Shown in pieces: positions 42,501 to 50,864 of a stretch of DNA of 64,000 nucleotides (position 1 is its first letter; every line of letters begins with the position of its first letter). The stretch lies in contig NZ_JAAQRC020000002.1 of NCBI RefSeq assembly GCF_019216885.1, forward strand, positions 631,001-695,000, written 5' to 3'. The stretch is from Methylobacterium sp. SyP6R (GTDB taxonomy: Bacteria > Pseudomonadota > Alphaproteobacteria > Rhizobiales > Beijerinckiaceae). The notes below the pieces were generated by a model, which worked only from the letters and a program-made list of their open reading frames with translations, was not told the origin of the DNA and searched no databases. A program made the translations under genes and the position numbers.

Positions 42501-43279
42501 CAGATCACCGAGCCGCGCGAGGCGATGCCGCCGTCGATGGTGACGACCGTGCCGGTGATGTAGCCGGCCCGCGGCGAGGCCAGGAAGGCGCAGAGATCGG
42601 CGACCTCCTCCGAGGTGGCGGGGCGCTTGCCCGGATACTTGTCGAACAGTTCCTGCCAGCGCGCCTCGTCGCCGAGCATGTCGATCGCCTTGCGCTTCAT
42701 GATCTTGAGCATGCGGTCGGTGGCGACCGGGCCGGGATTGATCGCGACCACGCGCACGCCGTGGTCGAGGCTGCGGCCGCCGAGCGCCTTGGTGAAGGAC
42801 ATCAGCGCGGCGTTGCCGGTCGAGCCCGCGATGTAGCTCGCGTCCCAGTTCTCGCCCGAATTGCCGATGACGTTGACGATCACGCCGCCGCGGCCCTTCA
42901 GGCGCGGATAGTAGAGGCGCGACAGGGTGATGTAGCCGAACACCTTGAGGTCGAAGCCCCGGCGCCAGTCCTCCTCCTCCAGCACCTCGATCGAGCCGGC
43001 CGGGATGTCGCCGGCATTGTTGACCAGGATGTCGATGTCGCCTGCCGCCGCGGCGAGCCGCTCCATCGCGGCGGTGCTCGACAGGTCGAGGGCATGGACG
43101 GTGACGCGGACGCCGTACTCGGCCTCCAGTTCGCGCCTGGCCTCCTCCATCGCCGCGCCGTTGCGGGCGGCGAGATGCAGGTGGCAGCCTTCCGCCGCGA
43201 AGGTGCGGGCCACGGCGAGGCCGATGCCCTTCGAGGCACCGGTGATCAGGGCGGTCTTGTCGGTGAGGTCGAGCTGCAC
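42500..43279 (-). CDS. SDR-family protein lacking the usual catalytic Tyr/Lys
   Basis: A 259-residue short-chain dehydrogenase fold with cofactor motif TGASKGIG (residues 12-19) and NNAG. At the active site, where most members read Y-S-A-S-K, this one reads G-S-T-G-N (in AGSTGNAAL), so both catalytic Tyr and Lys appear replaced. Ser of GNSGEN is present. It could use other residues, such as the nearby Tyr in ASYIAG, or have a non-oxidoreductase role. The GTG at 43279 was chosen because AGGAG lies 7 bases upstream; the ATG at 43327 lies within the palindrome. First gene of the minus operon. Confidence 0.8.
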   Translation of the reverse strand: MQLDLTDKTALITGASKGIGLAVARTFAAEGCHLHLAARNGAAMEEARRELEAEYGVRVTVHALDLSSTAAMERLAAAAGDIDILVNNAGDIPAGSIEVLEEEDWRRGFDLKVFGYITLSRLYYPRLKGRGGVIVNVIGNSGENWDASYIAGSTGNAALMSFTKALGGRSLDHGVRVVAINPGPVATDRMLKIMKRKAIDMLGDEARWQELFDKYPGKRPATSEEVADLCAFLASPRAGYITGTVVTIDGGIASRGSVI

Positions 43280-43301
43280 GGGGCACTCCTGACGGGCAAA
43301 A

Positions 43302-43330
43302 GGTATGCATCGTGCAGCAAGTTGCATACC
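43302..43330. promoter_or_regulatory. Candidate GntR operator ahead of the SDR operon
   Basis: GGTATGCA-N13-TGCATACC, perfect 8-base arms, directly upstream of the GTG start at 43279 and just after the stop of the GntR gene. The half-site TATGCA is also present at the GntR promoter (44053-44066). Shared half-sites suggest the GntR protein controls both; untested. Confidence 0.45.
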
Positions 43331-43340
43331 AGACGCGGTC

Positions 43341-44060
43341 TCACTCGAACGCGGCCAGGAAGTCGAGCAGGTTGTCGCCGAGCAGCGCGACGTGGTCGCG
43401 CATCGCCCGGTGCGCGCCCTCCGGGTCGTGGGCGAGGATCGCCCTCAGGATCGCCTCGTGCTCGCGGATCGTGTCGCTCATCCGGTTCGGCATCCGGGTG
43501 ACGCGGCGGCGATAGGCGGCGACCTGGTTGCGCAGGCGCCGGGTCTGGTCGGCCAGGAAGCCGTTGCGGGCGGCCTCGTAGATCGCCTCGTGGAAATCCT
43601 GGTTCACGTCGTAGAAGGCGTCGGCGTCGCCGCCGTCGACGAGGTCGACGAGGCGCTGGTGGATCGGCTCGATCGTCGCCCGCCAGGTCAGCGGGACGCG
43701 CCGCGCGGCGAGCCGCGCACACAGGCCTTCGAGTTCCGCCATCACCTGGAACATCTCGATCAGGGCGTGCGGGCCGATGCTGCGCACCACCGCGCCCTGG
43801 CGCCCGCGCAGCTCGACGAGGTGGCTGGCGGCGAGCAGCCGGAACGCCTCGCGGACGGGGGTTCGCGACACGCCGTAGCGCAGTGCGATCTCCTGTTCGT
43901 CCAGGCGGCTGCCGGGTTCGAGATGGCCGGCGGCGATCGCCGCTTCGAGCTGTTGGCGCAACCCCTCCGCCAGGGTTAGGCCGGGGGCAGGGGAGACCGG
44001 GGCACGCCCCGCATCGATCCCGATGACGCCGTTTTGTGCGCCTGCCACCATCTTATGCAT
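43341..44060 (-). CDS. GntR-family regulator (FCD subfamily)
   Basis: A 239-residue regulator with winged helix GVSRTPVREAFRLLAASHLVEL (quoted in part: VSRTPVREAF) and an FCD domain with metal-type residues in NQDFHEAIYEAARN and REHEAILRAI. It lies between the catabolic operon on its own strand and the divergent ABC/LLM operon, with candidate operators on both sides, so it probably controls both. Start ATG 44060 is inside a palindrome; an in-frame ATG at 44051 is an alternative. Confidence 0.87.
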   Translation of the reverse strand: MHKMVAGAQNGVIGIDAGRAPVSPAPGLTLAEGLRQQLEAAIAAGHLEPGSRLDEQEIALRYGVSRTPVREAFRLLAASHLVELRGRQGAVVRSIGPHALIEMFQVMAELEGLCARLAARRVPLTWRATIEPIHQRLVDLVDGGDADAFYDVNQDFHEAIYEAARNGFLADQTRRLRNQVAAYRRRVTRMPNRMSDTIREHEAILRAILAHDPEGAHRAMRDHVALLGDNLLDFLAAFE

Positions 44061-44066
44061 TCATAA
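44053..44066. promoter_or_regulatory. Candidate GntR autoregulatory site
   Basis: TTATG-CATT-CATAA, a perfect 14-base palindrome overlapping the start codon of the GntR gene and containing TATGCA. It lies in the divergent gap that should also hold the promoter of the ABC operon. Confidence 0.35.
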
Positions 44067-44294
44067 ATTCCATATTTGTGTACATCACCCCTGCCGCCTC
44101 GCCCAGTTCGACCCGGCCGGCACCTTCGCGCAGCACTCGCCAGGGCCGAGGCAAACGCGATGCCGTTGCGTTCACGCCGCTTCGGAGCCGTCTGGCACAT
44201 CCGTTGCAGAGATCCGCCCATCGCGGCCGGCGCTCAGGCATGCCAGAGGCGGCCCTCGTTATACAAGAACCCGAAAGGACGTCTCTTGCGGGCG

Positions 44295-45131
44295 ATGCTG
44301 CGACACCAGGACGACGCTCCCGCGACGACGGCGGATCCCGCGCCGCTGATCGAGTTCAAGGGCGTCGGCAAGACGTTCGGGCCGGTCAAGGCCCTGTCGG
44401 GGTTCTCGGCCCGGATCGGGCGGGGCGAGTTCGTCACCGTCGTCGGCCCGAGCGGCTGCGGCAAGAGCACGCTCTTCAACATCGTGGCCGGGCTGGAGGA
44501 GCCCGATCCCGGCGGGGCCCTGCGCTTCGAGGGGCGGAGCTGCCACGCCGCCGACCTGCTCGGCCGGGTCTCGTTCATGCCCCAGCGCGACCTGCTGCTG
44601 CCCTGGCGCACCGTGATCGACAACGCGATCCTGGCGCTGGAGATCGAGGGAAGGCCGCGCAAGGAAGCCCGTTCGGAAGCGCTCCGGATGCTGCCCGAAT
44701 TCGGGCTGTCCGGTTTCGAGGCACAGTACCCGCACCAGCTCTCCGGCGGCATGCGCCAGCGGGTGGCCTTGATGCGCACCTTCCTGTTCGAGCGCGACCT
44801 GATGCTGCTCGACGAGCCGTTCGGGGCGCTGGACGCGCTGACCCGCACGCTGATGCAGCGGTGGCTCCTCGACGTCTGGCAGCGCCACCGGCGCACGATC
44901 CTGTTCATCACCCACGACGTCGACGAGGCGATCTTCCTCGGCGACCGGGTGCTGGTGATGACCGCCCGGCCGGGCGCGGTGAAGCTCGAGCAGCGCATCG
45001 ACCTGCCGCGGCCGCGCCGGCCCGACCTCGTCACCGCCCCCGAATTCATCCGGCTCAAGCGCACGCTCCTCGAGGCGATCGAGGAGGAGAGCCTGAAGTC
45101 GTTCCAGATCGCCGAGGAGAAGGCTCCATGA
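44295..45131 (+). CDS. ABC transporter ATPase (nitrate/sulfonate/taurine type)
   Basis: ATPase of about 278 residues resembling SsuB/TauB. Walker A is GPSGCGKST, the Q-loop region SFMPQRDLLLPWRTV, the signature LSGGMRQRVALMR and Walker B LMLLDEPFGALD, followed by FITHDVDEA. The start could instead be TTG at 44286, which has AAAGGA at better spacing and would add three residues. The stop overlaps the next start (ATGA). First gene of the plus arm next to the GntR gene. Confidence 0.88.
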   Translation: MLRHQDDAPATTADPAPLIEFKGVGKTFGPVKALSGFSARIGRGEFVTVVGPSGCGKSTLFNIVAGLEEPDPGGALRFEGRSCHAADLLGRVSFMPQRDLLLPWRTVIDNAILALEIEGRPRKEARSEALRMLPEFGLSGFEAQYPHQLSGGMRQRVALMRTFLFERDLMLLDEPFGALDALTRTLMQRWLLDVWQRHRRTILFITHDVDEAIFLGDRVLVMTARPGAVKLEQRIDLPRPRRPDLVTAPEFIRLKRTLLEAIEEESLKSFQIAEEKAP

Positions 45132-45913
45132 ACGCCCGCATGAGCGCCGAGACCCCCGCAGGCCGCGTCGATCCCGCCGAGTGGGAGGCCCGCGTCGCGC
45201 TCGCCGCCTGCTACCGCATGGTGGCGCAGCTCGGCATGGACGACCTGATCTACAACCACATCTCGGCCCGCATTCCCGGGCGCGACAACGAATTCCTGAT
45301 CAACCCCTACGGCCTGCTCTTCGACGAGATCACCGCGTCGAGCCTCGTCAAGATCGACCTCGACGGCACCGTCCTCGACGACACGCCCCACACGGTGAAC
45401 CTCGCCGCCTTCGTGATCCACGCGGCGATCCACAAGACGAGCCACGACGCGGCCTGCGTGCTGCACACCCATTCGGATGCCAGCGTCGCCGTCTCCGGCC
45501 AGGAGAAGGGCCTGTTGCCGCTGAGCCAGTTCGCGATGCGGTTCTACGACCGGCAGGCCTTCCACGATTACGAGGGCGTGGCGATCGACCTCGACGAGCA
45601 GGGGCGCCTCGTGCGCGATCTCGGGCCCCACAAGGTCATGCTGATGCGCAACCACGGCATCCTGACCGTCGGCCGCACGCCCGGCGAGGCGTTCATGCTG
45701 CTCTACTACTTCGAGCGCGCCGCACGCATCCAGCTCGACATGCAGGCGGCGGCCGCCGCCGGCGCCGCCCTGGTGATCCCGCCCCACGAGGTCTGCGAGC
45801 GCGCCGCACGGCAGTTCTGGGAGCTGCAGGGCGACATCCTGATCCCCGGCGAGCGCGAATGGCCGGCGCTGATGCGCCGGCTCGACCGCACCGACCCGTC
45901 CTACCGCCACTGA
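45128..45913 (+). CDS. Class II aldolase/adducin family protein
   Basis: A 261-residue protein with the fold of fuculose-phosphate aldolase and adducin. Zinc-type His are visible in HTHSDA (about residue 115) and RNHGIL, and an opening YNHISARIPG is typical of the adducin-like subgroup whose members include decarboxylases and oxidoreductase partners. It lies between the ATPase and the substrate-binding protein, an unusual place that ties it to the imported compound. Aldol cleavage or decarboxylation is possible. Confidence 0.83.
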   Translation: MNARMSAETPAGRVDPAEWEARVALAACYRMVAQLGMDDLIYNHISARIPGRDNEFLINPYGLLFDEITASSLVKIDLDGTVLDDTPHTVNLAAFVIHAAIHKTSHDAACVLHTHSDASVAVSGQEKGLLPLSQFAMRFYDRQAFHDYEGVAIDLDEQGRLVRDLGPHKVMLMRNHGILTVGRTPGEAFMLLYYFERAARIQLDMQAAAAAGAALVIPPHEVCERAARQFWELQGDILIPGEREWPALMRRLDRTDPSYRH

Positions 45914-45928
45914 ACGCGAAGGCCCCCG

Positions 45929-46942
45929 ATGCTCAAGCGCCGCCACCTCCTCGCCGCCCTCGCCGCCCTCACCCTCGCCGGTCCTGCCCTCGCCGGTGCC
46001 GCCGCCGCCGAGCCGGTGAAAGCCTCGTTGCGCCTGAAATGGCTGCCGCAGGCGCAGTTCGCCGGGTTCTACGTCGCCGTGCAGAAGGGCTACTACAAGG
46101 CGGAAGGGATCGACCTGACGATCAACCCGGGCGGGCCGAACCTGCTCGCCGAGAACCTCGTCGCCACCGGCGCCGACACGTTCGGCCTCTCGGGCGGCAG
46201 CGACAGCGTGCTCGCCGCCCGCGACAAGGGCCTGCCGGTGGTCTGCATCGGCGTCTCGCACCAGGTCACCCCGTTCGTCTTCGTCACCCGCAAGGACGGA
46301 CCGGTGAAGACGCTCGCCGACTTCAAGGGCCGCACCGTCACGACCTGGTTCACCGGCGCCAACCACGTCCTCAACGCCGTCCTGGCCAAGGAGGGCATCC
46401 AGCCCGGCGAGGTGAAGATCCAGCCGCAGCAGGTCAGCGTCACGCCGTTCGTCGACGGCGCCGTCGATGTCGCCACGGCCACCTACTACAACGAACTTTA
46501 CGCCATCCAGAGCCGGATGGGGAAAGACAACTTACGCACCTTCGTCGCCGAGGATTACGGCATCACCTTCCCGCGCGACACCTTGATCGTGTCCGAGCCG
46601 GTGCTGAAGGACAAGCCCGAGCTGGTGAAGGGCTTCCTGCGCGCCTCGATCCGCGGCTGGCGCGACGCCTTCGCGGATCCGAAGGCCGCAATCGATACCG
46701 TGATGGCGATCGCCCCGACCCTCGACCGGGCACACCAGGAGTTCATGCTGGCGGAGGTCAAGCGCCTGATGACGGCCGGCGCCGCCAAGGAGCGGGGCCT
46801 GTTCGCGATCGACCCGGCGGCCATCGCCAAGGCGCACGACCTGCTGCTCCAGGCCAAGGTGATCGCAAAGCCCGTCGACCTCGACAGCGCCTTCGATTCC
46901 CGGCCGCTCGATGCCCTGTCGAGCGCGGACCGCCAGCTGTGA
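45929..46942 (+). CDS. NMT1/THI5-type ABC substrate-binding protein
   Basis: A 337-residue periplasmic protein with an Arg-containing signal (KRRHLLAALAALTLAGPALA) and mature start near AAAAEPVKA. The mature part opens LRLKWLPQAQFAGFYVAVQKGYY, the hallmark of the NMT1/THI5 (pyrimidine- or riboflavin-like) group. Ligands in this group are often aromatic nitrogen heterocycles, which would suit the pathway here, but specificity is not established. It overlaps the permease start by GTGA. Confidence 0.86.
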   Translation: MLKRRHLLAALAALTLAGPALAGAAAAEPVKASLRLKWLPQAQFAGFYVAVQKGYYKAEGIDLTINPGGPNLLAENLVATGADTFGLSGGSDSVLAARDKGLPVVCIGVSHQVTPFVFVTRKDGPVKTLADFKGRTVTTWFTGANHVLNAVLAKEGIQPGEVKIQPQQVSVTPFVDGAVDVATATYYNELYAIQSRMGKDNLRTFVAEDYGITFPRDTLIVSEPVLKDKPELVKGFLRASIRGWRDAFADPKAAIDTVMAIAPTLDRAHQEFMLAEVKRLMTAGAAKERGLFAIDPAAIAKAHDLLLQAKVIAKPVDLDSAFDSRPLDALSSADRQL

Positions 46943-47736
46943 GCGCGGCGCTCGCCGAGTCCACGCCGGCCGCGCCCCGCGCCGCCGGCCTCGCCCGCCG
47001 GATCGGCCTGCGGATCCTCGCGCTGCTGGCCGTGGCGCTCGCCTGGGAGGGGCTGGTGCTCCTGCTGGGGATCCGGCCGTTCTACCTGCCGCGGCTCTCG
47101 GCGGTCCTGGCGGCCATCCTGGCGACGCCCGGTGCCTATGCCGCCGGGTTCCTGCGCACGCTGACCGAGACCCTGATCGGCTTCGTCGCCGGGGGCGCCT
47201 TCGGGATCGCGGTCGCCGTGGCGTTCCTGCGGCTGCGGGCGTTGCGCGAGATGGTCTTCCCGCTCTTCGTGGTGTCGCAGACCATTCCCGTCATCGCCTT
47301 CGGGGCGCTGGTCGTGCTGTGGTTCGGCAACACGCTGATCGCCAAGGCCGTCATCGCCTTCTACCTCACCTTCTTCCCCGTCACCGTGAACGCGCTCATC
47401 GGCCTCGAATCGGTCGACCCGCGCCAGATCGCCCTGATGCGCAGCTTCGGCGCCTCGCCGCGCCAGATCCTGCTGCGTCTCCAGTTGCCGAGCGCCCTGC
47501 CGCAGACCTTCGTGGCGTTGCGGCTCGCCGCCTCGCTCAGCCTCGTGGGTGCCATCGTCGGCGAGTGGTTCGGCGACACGACCGGGCTCGGCGTGCTCCT
47601 GCTGCAGGCGATGTACAACGAGAACGTCGTCGCAATCTGGGCCGCGCTCCTGGTCTGCGCGCTTCTCGGCACCGGCTTCTACGCGGCCGTCGCCTTCCTC
47701 GAACGCCGCCTCGTCTTCTGGGGGGCCGAGCAGTGA
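46939..47736 (+). CDS. ABC transporter permease 1
   Basis: A 265-residue inner-membrane permease of the SsuC/TauC type with about six hydrophobic segments and the EAA-like loop LMRSFGASPRQILLRLQLPSA (quoted in part: SFGASPRQIL). The GTG start overlaps the stop of the binding protein (GTGA), and its own stop overlaps the start of the second permease in the same way. The two permeases probably form a heterodimer. Confidence 0.87.
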   Translation: MSAALAESTPAAPRAAGLARRIGLRILALLAVALAWEGLVLLLGIRPFYLPRLSAVLAAILATPGAYAAGFLRTLTETLIGFVAGGAFGIAVAVAFLRLRALREMVFPLFVVSQTIPVIAFGALVVLWFGNTLIAKAVIAFYLTFFPVTVNALIGLESVDPRQIALMRSFGASPRQILLRLQLPSALPQTFVALRLAASLSLVGAIVGEWFGDTTGLGVLLLQAMYNENVVAIWAALLVCALLGTGFYAAVAFLERRLVFWGAEQ

Positions 47737-48488
47737 CGGGGCAAAAATCCCTCGCCGTGCAGCGCGGCATCCTCGGCGCGCTGGTGCTGATCGGGCTCTG
47801 GGAGGGCGTCGCCCGCGGCTTCTCCCTGCCGGCCTACGTTCTGCCGGCGATGAGCGACGTGCTCCTCGGCGTGTGGGGTCAGCGCGCGATGCTCGCCGAG
47901 GCGGCCGCCTACACCCTCTCCGAGGCGCTCCTCGGCTACGCTCTCGGGGCGCTCCTCGGCATCGGGCTCGCCGTCGCGCTGACCCTGCTGCCGCGGGCCC
48001 GCGGCGTCGTCGTGACCGCGGTGACGGCGGTGAACTCGGTCCCGGTGGTAGCCTACTCGCCCCTGATCCTGCTGTGGTTCGGCATCGGCATCGCCTCGAA
48101 GGTGGTGATGGTGGCGCTCGCCGTCAGCTTCACCCTGTTCCTCTCGACGCTCAGCGGCCTCGACCGGGTCGACCGCCGCAGCATCGACCTGATGCGCAGC
48201 TTCGGCGCCGGGCGCCTCGCCCTCCTGTGGCGCCTGCGCCTGCCGACCGCCCTGCCGCTGATCCTCGCCGGGCTTCGCGTCTCGACGGTGCGCAGCATCA
48301 TCGTGGCGATCGTCACCGAGATGCTGGGCGCCTATGGCGGGCTCGGCTGGGTGATCTACCAGGCGGTGCTCCAGATCGATTTCGTCCAGGTCTGGTCGGC
48401 GATCGTCGTCGCCTCGGCGGCGAGCCTCCTGTTCTTCGGTCTCGTCGGCCTCGCCGAGCGCCGGCTCCTGTTCTGGAAGGCGTCATGA
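47733..48488 (+). CDS. ABC transporter permease 2
   Basis: A 251-residue permease similar in layout to the preceding one, with the ATPase-contact loop LMRSFGAGRLALLWRL and hydrophobic segments such as AYTLSEALLGYALGALLGIG. Starts with GTG overlapping the upstream TGA and ends overlapping the ATG of the monooxygenase gene (ATGA), so the whole set is translationally chained. Confidence 0.86.
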   Translation: MTGQKSLAVQRGILGALVLIGLWEGVARGFSLPAYVLPAMSDVLLGVWGQRAMLAEAAAYTLSEALLGYALGALLGIGLAVALTLLPRARGVVVTAVTAVNSVPVVAYSPLILLWFGIGIASKVVMVALAVSFTLFLSTLSGLDRVDRRSIDLMRSFGAGRLALLWRLRLPTALPLILAGLRVSTVRSIIVAIVTEMLGAYGGLGWVIYQAVLQIDFVQVWSAIVVASAASLLFFGLVGLAERRLLFWKAS

Positions 48489-49774
48489 TCCGGCAGATGC
48501 ATCTCGGCCTGTTCCTCCTCGGCACCGGCAGCCACGTCGCCGGCTGGCGCATGCCCGGCGCGGTCGACAGCTTCCAGGACTTTTCGGCGATTCAGGAGAT
48601 CGCCCGCACCGCGGAGCGCGGCTGCTTCGACCTGATCTTCATCGGCGACAACCTCTATGCCGATCCGGCCGCGCACCCCTCCTATACCCTGCGCCTCGAA
48701 CCCCTGACGCTGCTCGCGGCGCTCGCCCCGCTCACCCGCCATATCGGCCTCGGCGCCACGGTCTCGACCACCTACAGCGATCCGTTCACGGTCGCCCGCG
48801 CCTTCGCCTCCCTCGATCATATCAGCGGCGGCCGCGCCGCCTGGAACGCCGTGACGACGGCGAGCCCGGCGACCGCCGCGAATTTCGGCACGATCCATCC
48901 GGACCACGCAAGGCGCTACGAGCGGGCGGGCGAGTTCCTCGACGTGGTCGCCGGCCTGTGGGACGGCTGGGCCGACGACGCGGTGGTGGCCGACCGGGCG
49001 AGCGGCCTCTACATCGATCCCACTCGCTTGCGCGCCCTCGACCATGACGGCCCCTTCTTCACGGTGAAGGGCCCGCTCAATATCGGCCGCAGCCCGCAAG
49101 GGCGGCCGGTGGTGCTCCAGGCCGGCGGCTCGGAGGCCGGCCAGGATCTCGCCGCGCGCACCGCCGACGTGGTCTTCTCGGTGGTGCAGGACATCGACGA
49201 GGCCCGTGCCGCCTATGCGAGCCTGAAGGGCCGGCTCGCTGCCCATGGCCGGCGCCCCGACGATGTCAGCGTGCTGCCGGGCGTGATGCCGGTGGTCGGG
49301 CGCACGGACCGCGAGGCGTTCGACAAGCTGGCGACGCTCCAGGGCTTCGTCGGCAACGAGAACGCCCTGGCGCTGCTCTCCGACCGGCTCGGGCAGGACA
49401 TGTCGGCTTACGACCTCGACGGGCCGGTGCCCGACATCGCCCTGCCGGACAGCTATCACAGTTTCGCCCGGGTGATGCTGTCGAAAGCCCGCCGCGACGG
49501 CATGACCTTGCGCGACCTCTACAACCTCACCGCCGCGGCCCGCGGCCACTGGGTTTTGTGCGGGTCGGCCGAGACGATCGCAGACACGCTCCAGCACTGG
49601 TTCGAGACCGGTGCCGCCGACGGCTTCAACGTGATGCCGCCCTATTTCCACGACGGCTTCATCGACTTCGTCGACCTCGTCGTGCCGCTGCTGCAGGAGC
49701 GCGGGCTTTTTCGCCGCGACTACCATGGCAGGACCCTTCGCGACCGCCTCGGCCTTGCCCGGCCGGCGCGCTGA
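48485..49774 (+). CDS. LLM-class flavin-dependent monooxygenase (NtaA/SnaA/DszA type)
   Basis: A 429-residue TIM-barrel monooxygenase using FMNH2 supplied by a separate reductase. Family marks are HISGGRAAWNAVTT, NFG, RYERAGEFLDVV and GRPVVLQAGGSEAGQDLAA (quoted in part: VVLQAGGSEAG). Members oxidise nitrilotriacetate, EDTA, dibenzothiophene sulfone, dimethyl sulfide and similar compounds. Linked with the ABC importer by an ATGA overlap, it likely begins breakdown of the imported molecule. No flavin reductase is seen nearby. Confidence 0.88.
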   Translation: MIRQMHLGLFLLGTGSHVAGWRMPGAVDSFQDFSAIQEIARTAERGCFDLIFIGDNLYADPAAHPSYTLRLEPLTLLAALAPLTRHIGLGATVSTTYSDPFTVARAFASLDHISGGRAAWNAVTTASPATAANFGTIHPDHARRYERAGEFLDVVAGLWDGWADDAVVADRASGLYIDPTRLRALDHDGPFFTVKGPLNIGRSPQGRPVVLQAGGSEAGQDLAARTADVVFSVVQDIDEARAAYASLKGRLAAHGRRPDDVSVLPGVMPVVGRTDREAFDKLATLQGFVGNENALALLSDRLGQDMSAYDLDGPVPDIALPDSYHSFARVMLSKARRDGMTLRDLYNLTAAARGHWVLCGSAETIADTLQHWFETGAADGFNVMPPYFHDGFIDFVDLVVPLLQERGLFRRDYHGRTLRDRLGLARPAR

Positions 49775-50007
49775 CGAGGGCCGCCGGTTCCGACTCGCTC
49801 ACGCCGACGATCCGCGACGGCCCGCCGATCCTCGACCGGGAGACGCTCGCAGGGATTCCGGGGCCTGACCGGCAGCGCCTTGCAGCGAGGATCTGCCGGT
49901 ACCGGCCGACCCGGTACGTCTCATACGGCTTCCGATTGATCGCCTCGCGATGCGGAAACCGGCTTCGCTCAGGCGTGTGAAGCCTACGGCTTCACCGCGC
50001 GGGCTGG

Positions 50008-50047
50008 TGATACGGCGTCCGGAAGGAATCTTCCGGACGCCGTATCA
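50008..50047. repeat. Perfect 18-bp-stem hairpin
   Basis: TGATACGGCGTCCGGAAG pairs perfectly with 50030-50047 around the loop GAAT. There is no T-run after it, so it is not a classic intrinsic terminator, though it lies after the LLM operon. A related ATACGGCTTCCG lies upstream near 49924, suggesting a dispersed palindromic repeat unit. Confidence 0.65.
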
Positions 50048-50348
50048 CGCATGCCGTCGGGCCCCTCCCATCGCGACCTCCCGCGTGACGGGGGAGGGGG
50101 CGATTCCGCCTCCGGCTCAGATGGGACGGTTTCGATCTCACGCCGGTCTATTTCAATCACAAAAATAATATTATTGAGTAAAGAAGCGGCCTCGGCCAGG
50201 GTCGAGCGACGTCCGCACCTCCGCGGCGCAGCCGCACGGGCGGATCAACCGTCACCTCGCCTGCATCGTCGGCGGCCGACCGCGCCGCACCATCCAAACG
50301 GCACGTCGCGGCCGTCATCGAATGGTCCTGTCGGGCGCATCCGGATCA

Positions 50349-50364
50349 TTGACATCTCTGTCAA
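50349..50364. promoter_or_regulatory. Candidate TetR operator ahead of the GST remnant
   Basis: TTGACATCTCTGTCAA, a palindrome with 6-base arms (TTGACA/TGTCAA). Nearly the same sequence, TTGACATCTGCGTCAA, precedes the TetR gene at 51871-51886. TTGACA could also serve as a -35 box, which a repressor would then cover. Confidence 0.45.
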
Positions 50365-50476
50365 AGCCAGGATCCTCCTCTTACGTCAGACAGTGCTGCT
50401 CCGCAGCCTGGATGCGACGCCTCGCACGACTGTATTGGTTCAACTGGCTGGTCGCTCATGCCGGCGGGAGGACATC

Positions 50477-50864
50477 GTGACCGCCCTGACCGTCTACCGT
50501 CGTCTGGCACCGGACGATCAGCCGTACGTCCGGACTTCGCGCGAGGCGCGGTCCGGCGTCCGTCTCAAGGAGTTCGTGGTCGGACGATCCGGACACGTCG
50601 CCGACTGGCGCCACGCAACCGCACCTCTGCGCCTCGCCCGCGATGATCGCCCGTTCTTGTCCGGCGCAGAGCCGGCCAACGCCGATGACTGCGGGTTTCG
50701 GCCTGTTCATGTGGGCGCGCCGGGTCGGCAGCGTCGAACTCGTGGAGGAGGACGACCCCGTGTTCGGCTGGCGCGAACGCCTTCTCGACGCCTTCGACGG
50801 TCTCGCCCGAAACGCGCCGACGGCTCACCAGGGGAAAGATGAGCGCCGATGGACCAGCCCGTAA
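50477..50864 (+). pseudogene. Glutathione S-transferase C-terminal domain, frameshifted
   Basis: Two overlapping frames together read as the C-terminal domain of a GST (etherase-like type). The first frame gives SREARSGVRLKEFVVGRSG then DDRPFLSGAEPANADDC; the match continues in another frame as GFGLFMWARRVGSVELVEED and DDPVFGWRERLLDAFDGLA. The switch falls at GGG (50693-50695), where one extra G explains it. No intact N-terminal thioredoxin-like domain is seen upstream. The remnant overlaps the thioesterase start by 16 bases, and its frame ends at 50864. Confidence 0.7.

Larger units (their letters stand above)
49775..50476. other. Gap without an intact gene
   Basis: About 700 bases with no supported gene. 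It holds the strong hairpin at 50008-50047, the palindrome at 50349-50364, and a short AT-rich tract near 50150-50180 (CAAAAATAATATTATTGAG). Part of it may be remains of the N-terminal half of the glutathione S-transferase whose C-terminal part is recognisable from 50477. Confidence 0.5.

Noticed and set aside
38228..43279. Identification of the minus operon as a pyridoxine, uracil (Rut) or allantoin pathway
   Set aside because: Some enzyme classes overlap, but key members of each (for example RutB/RutC, pyridoxal-specific enzymes, allantoinase) are not seen, so no named pathway is assigned.
42500..43327. ATG at 43327 as the SDR start
   Set aside because: It would place 16 atypical residues before the cofactor motif and start within the operator palindrome. 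The GTG at 43279 has AGGAG at the right distance.
50008..50047. Intrinsic terminator after the LLM gene
   Set aside because: The stem is very strong but is not followed by a T-run and lies 230 bases beyond the stop codon. Listed as a repeat instead.
50051..50842. A 263-codon plus-strand frame as an intact gene
   Set aside because: Only its part from about 50477 resembles a protein (GST), and the match continues in another frame after 50695. Upstream codons are low-complexity.
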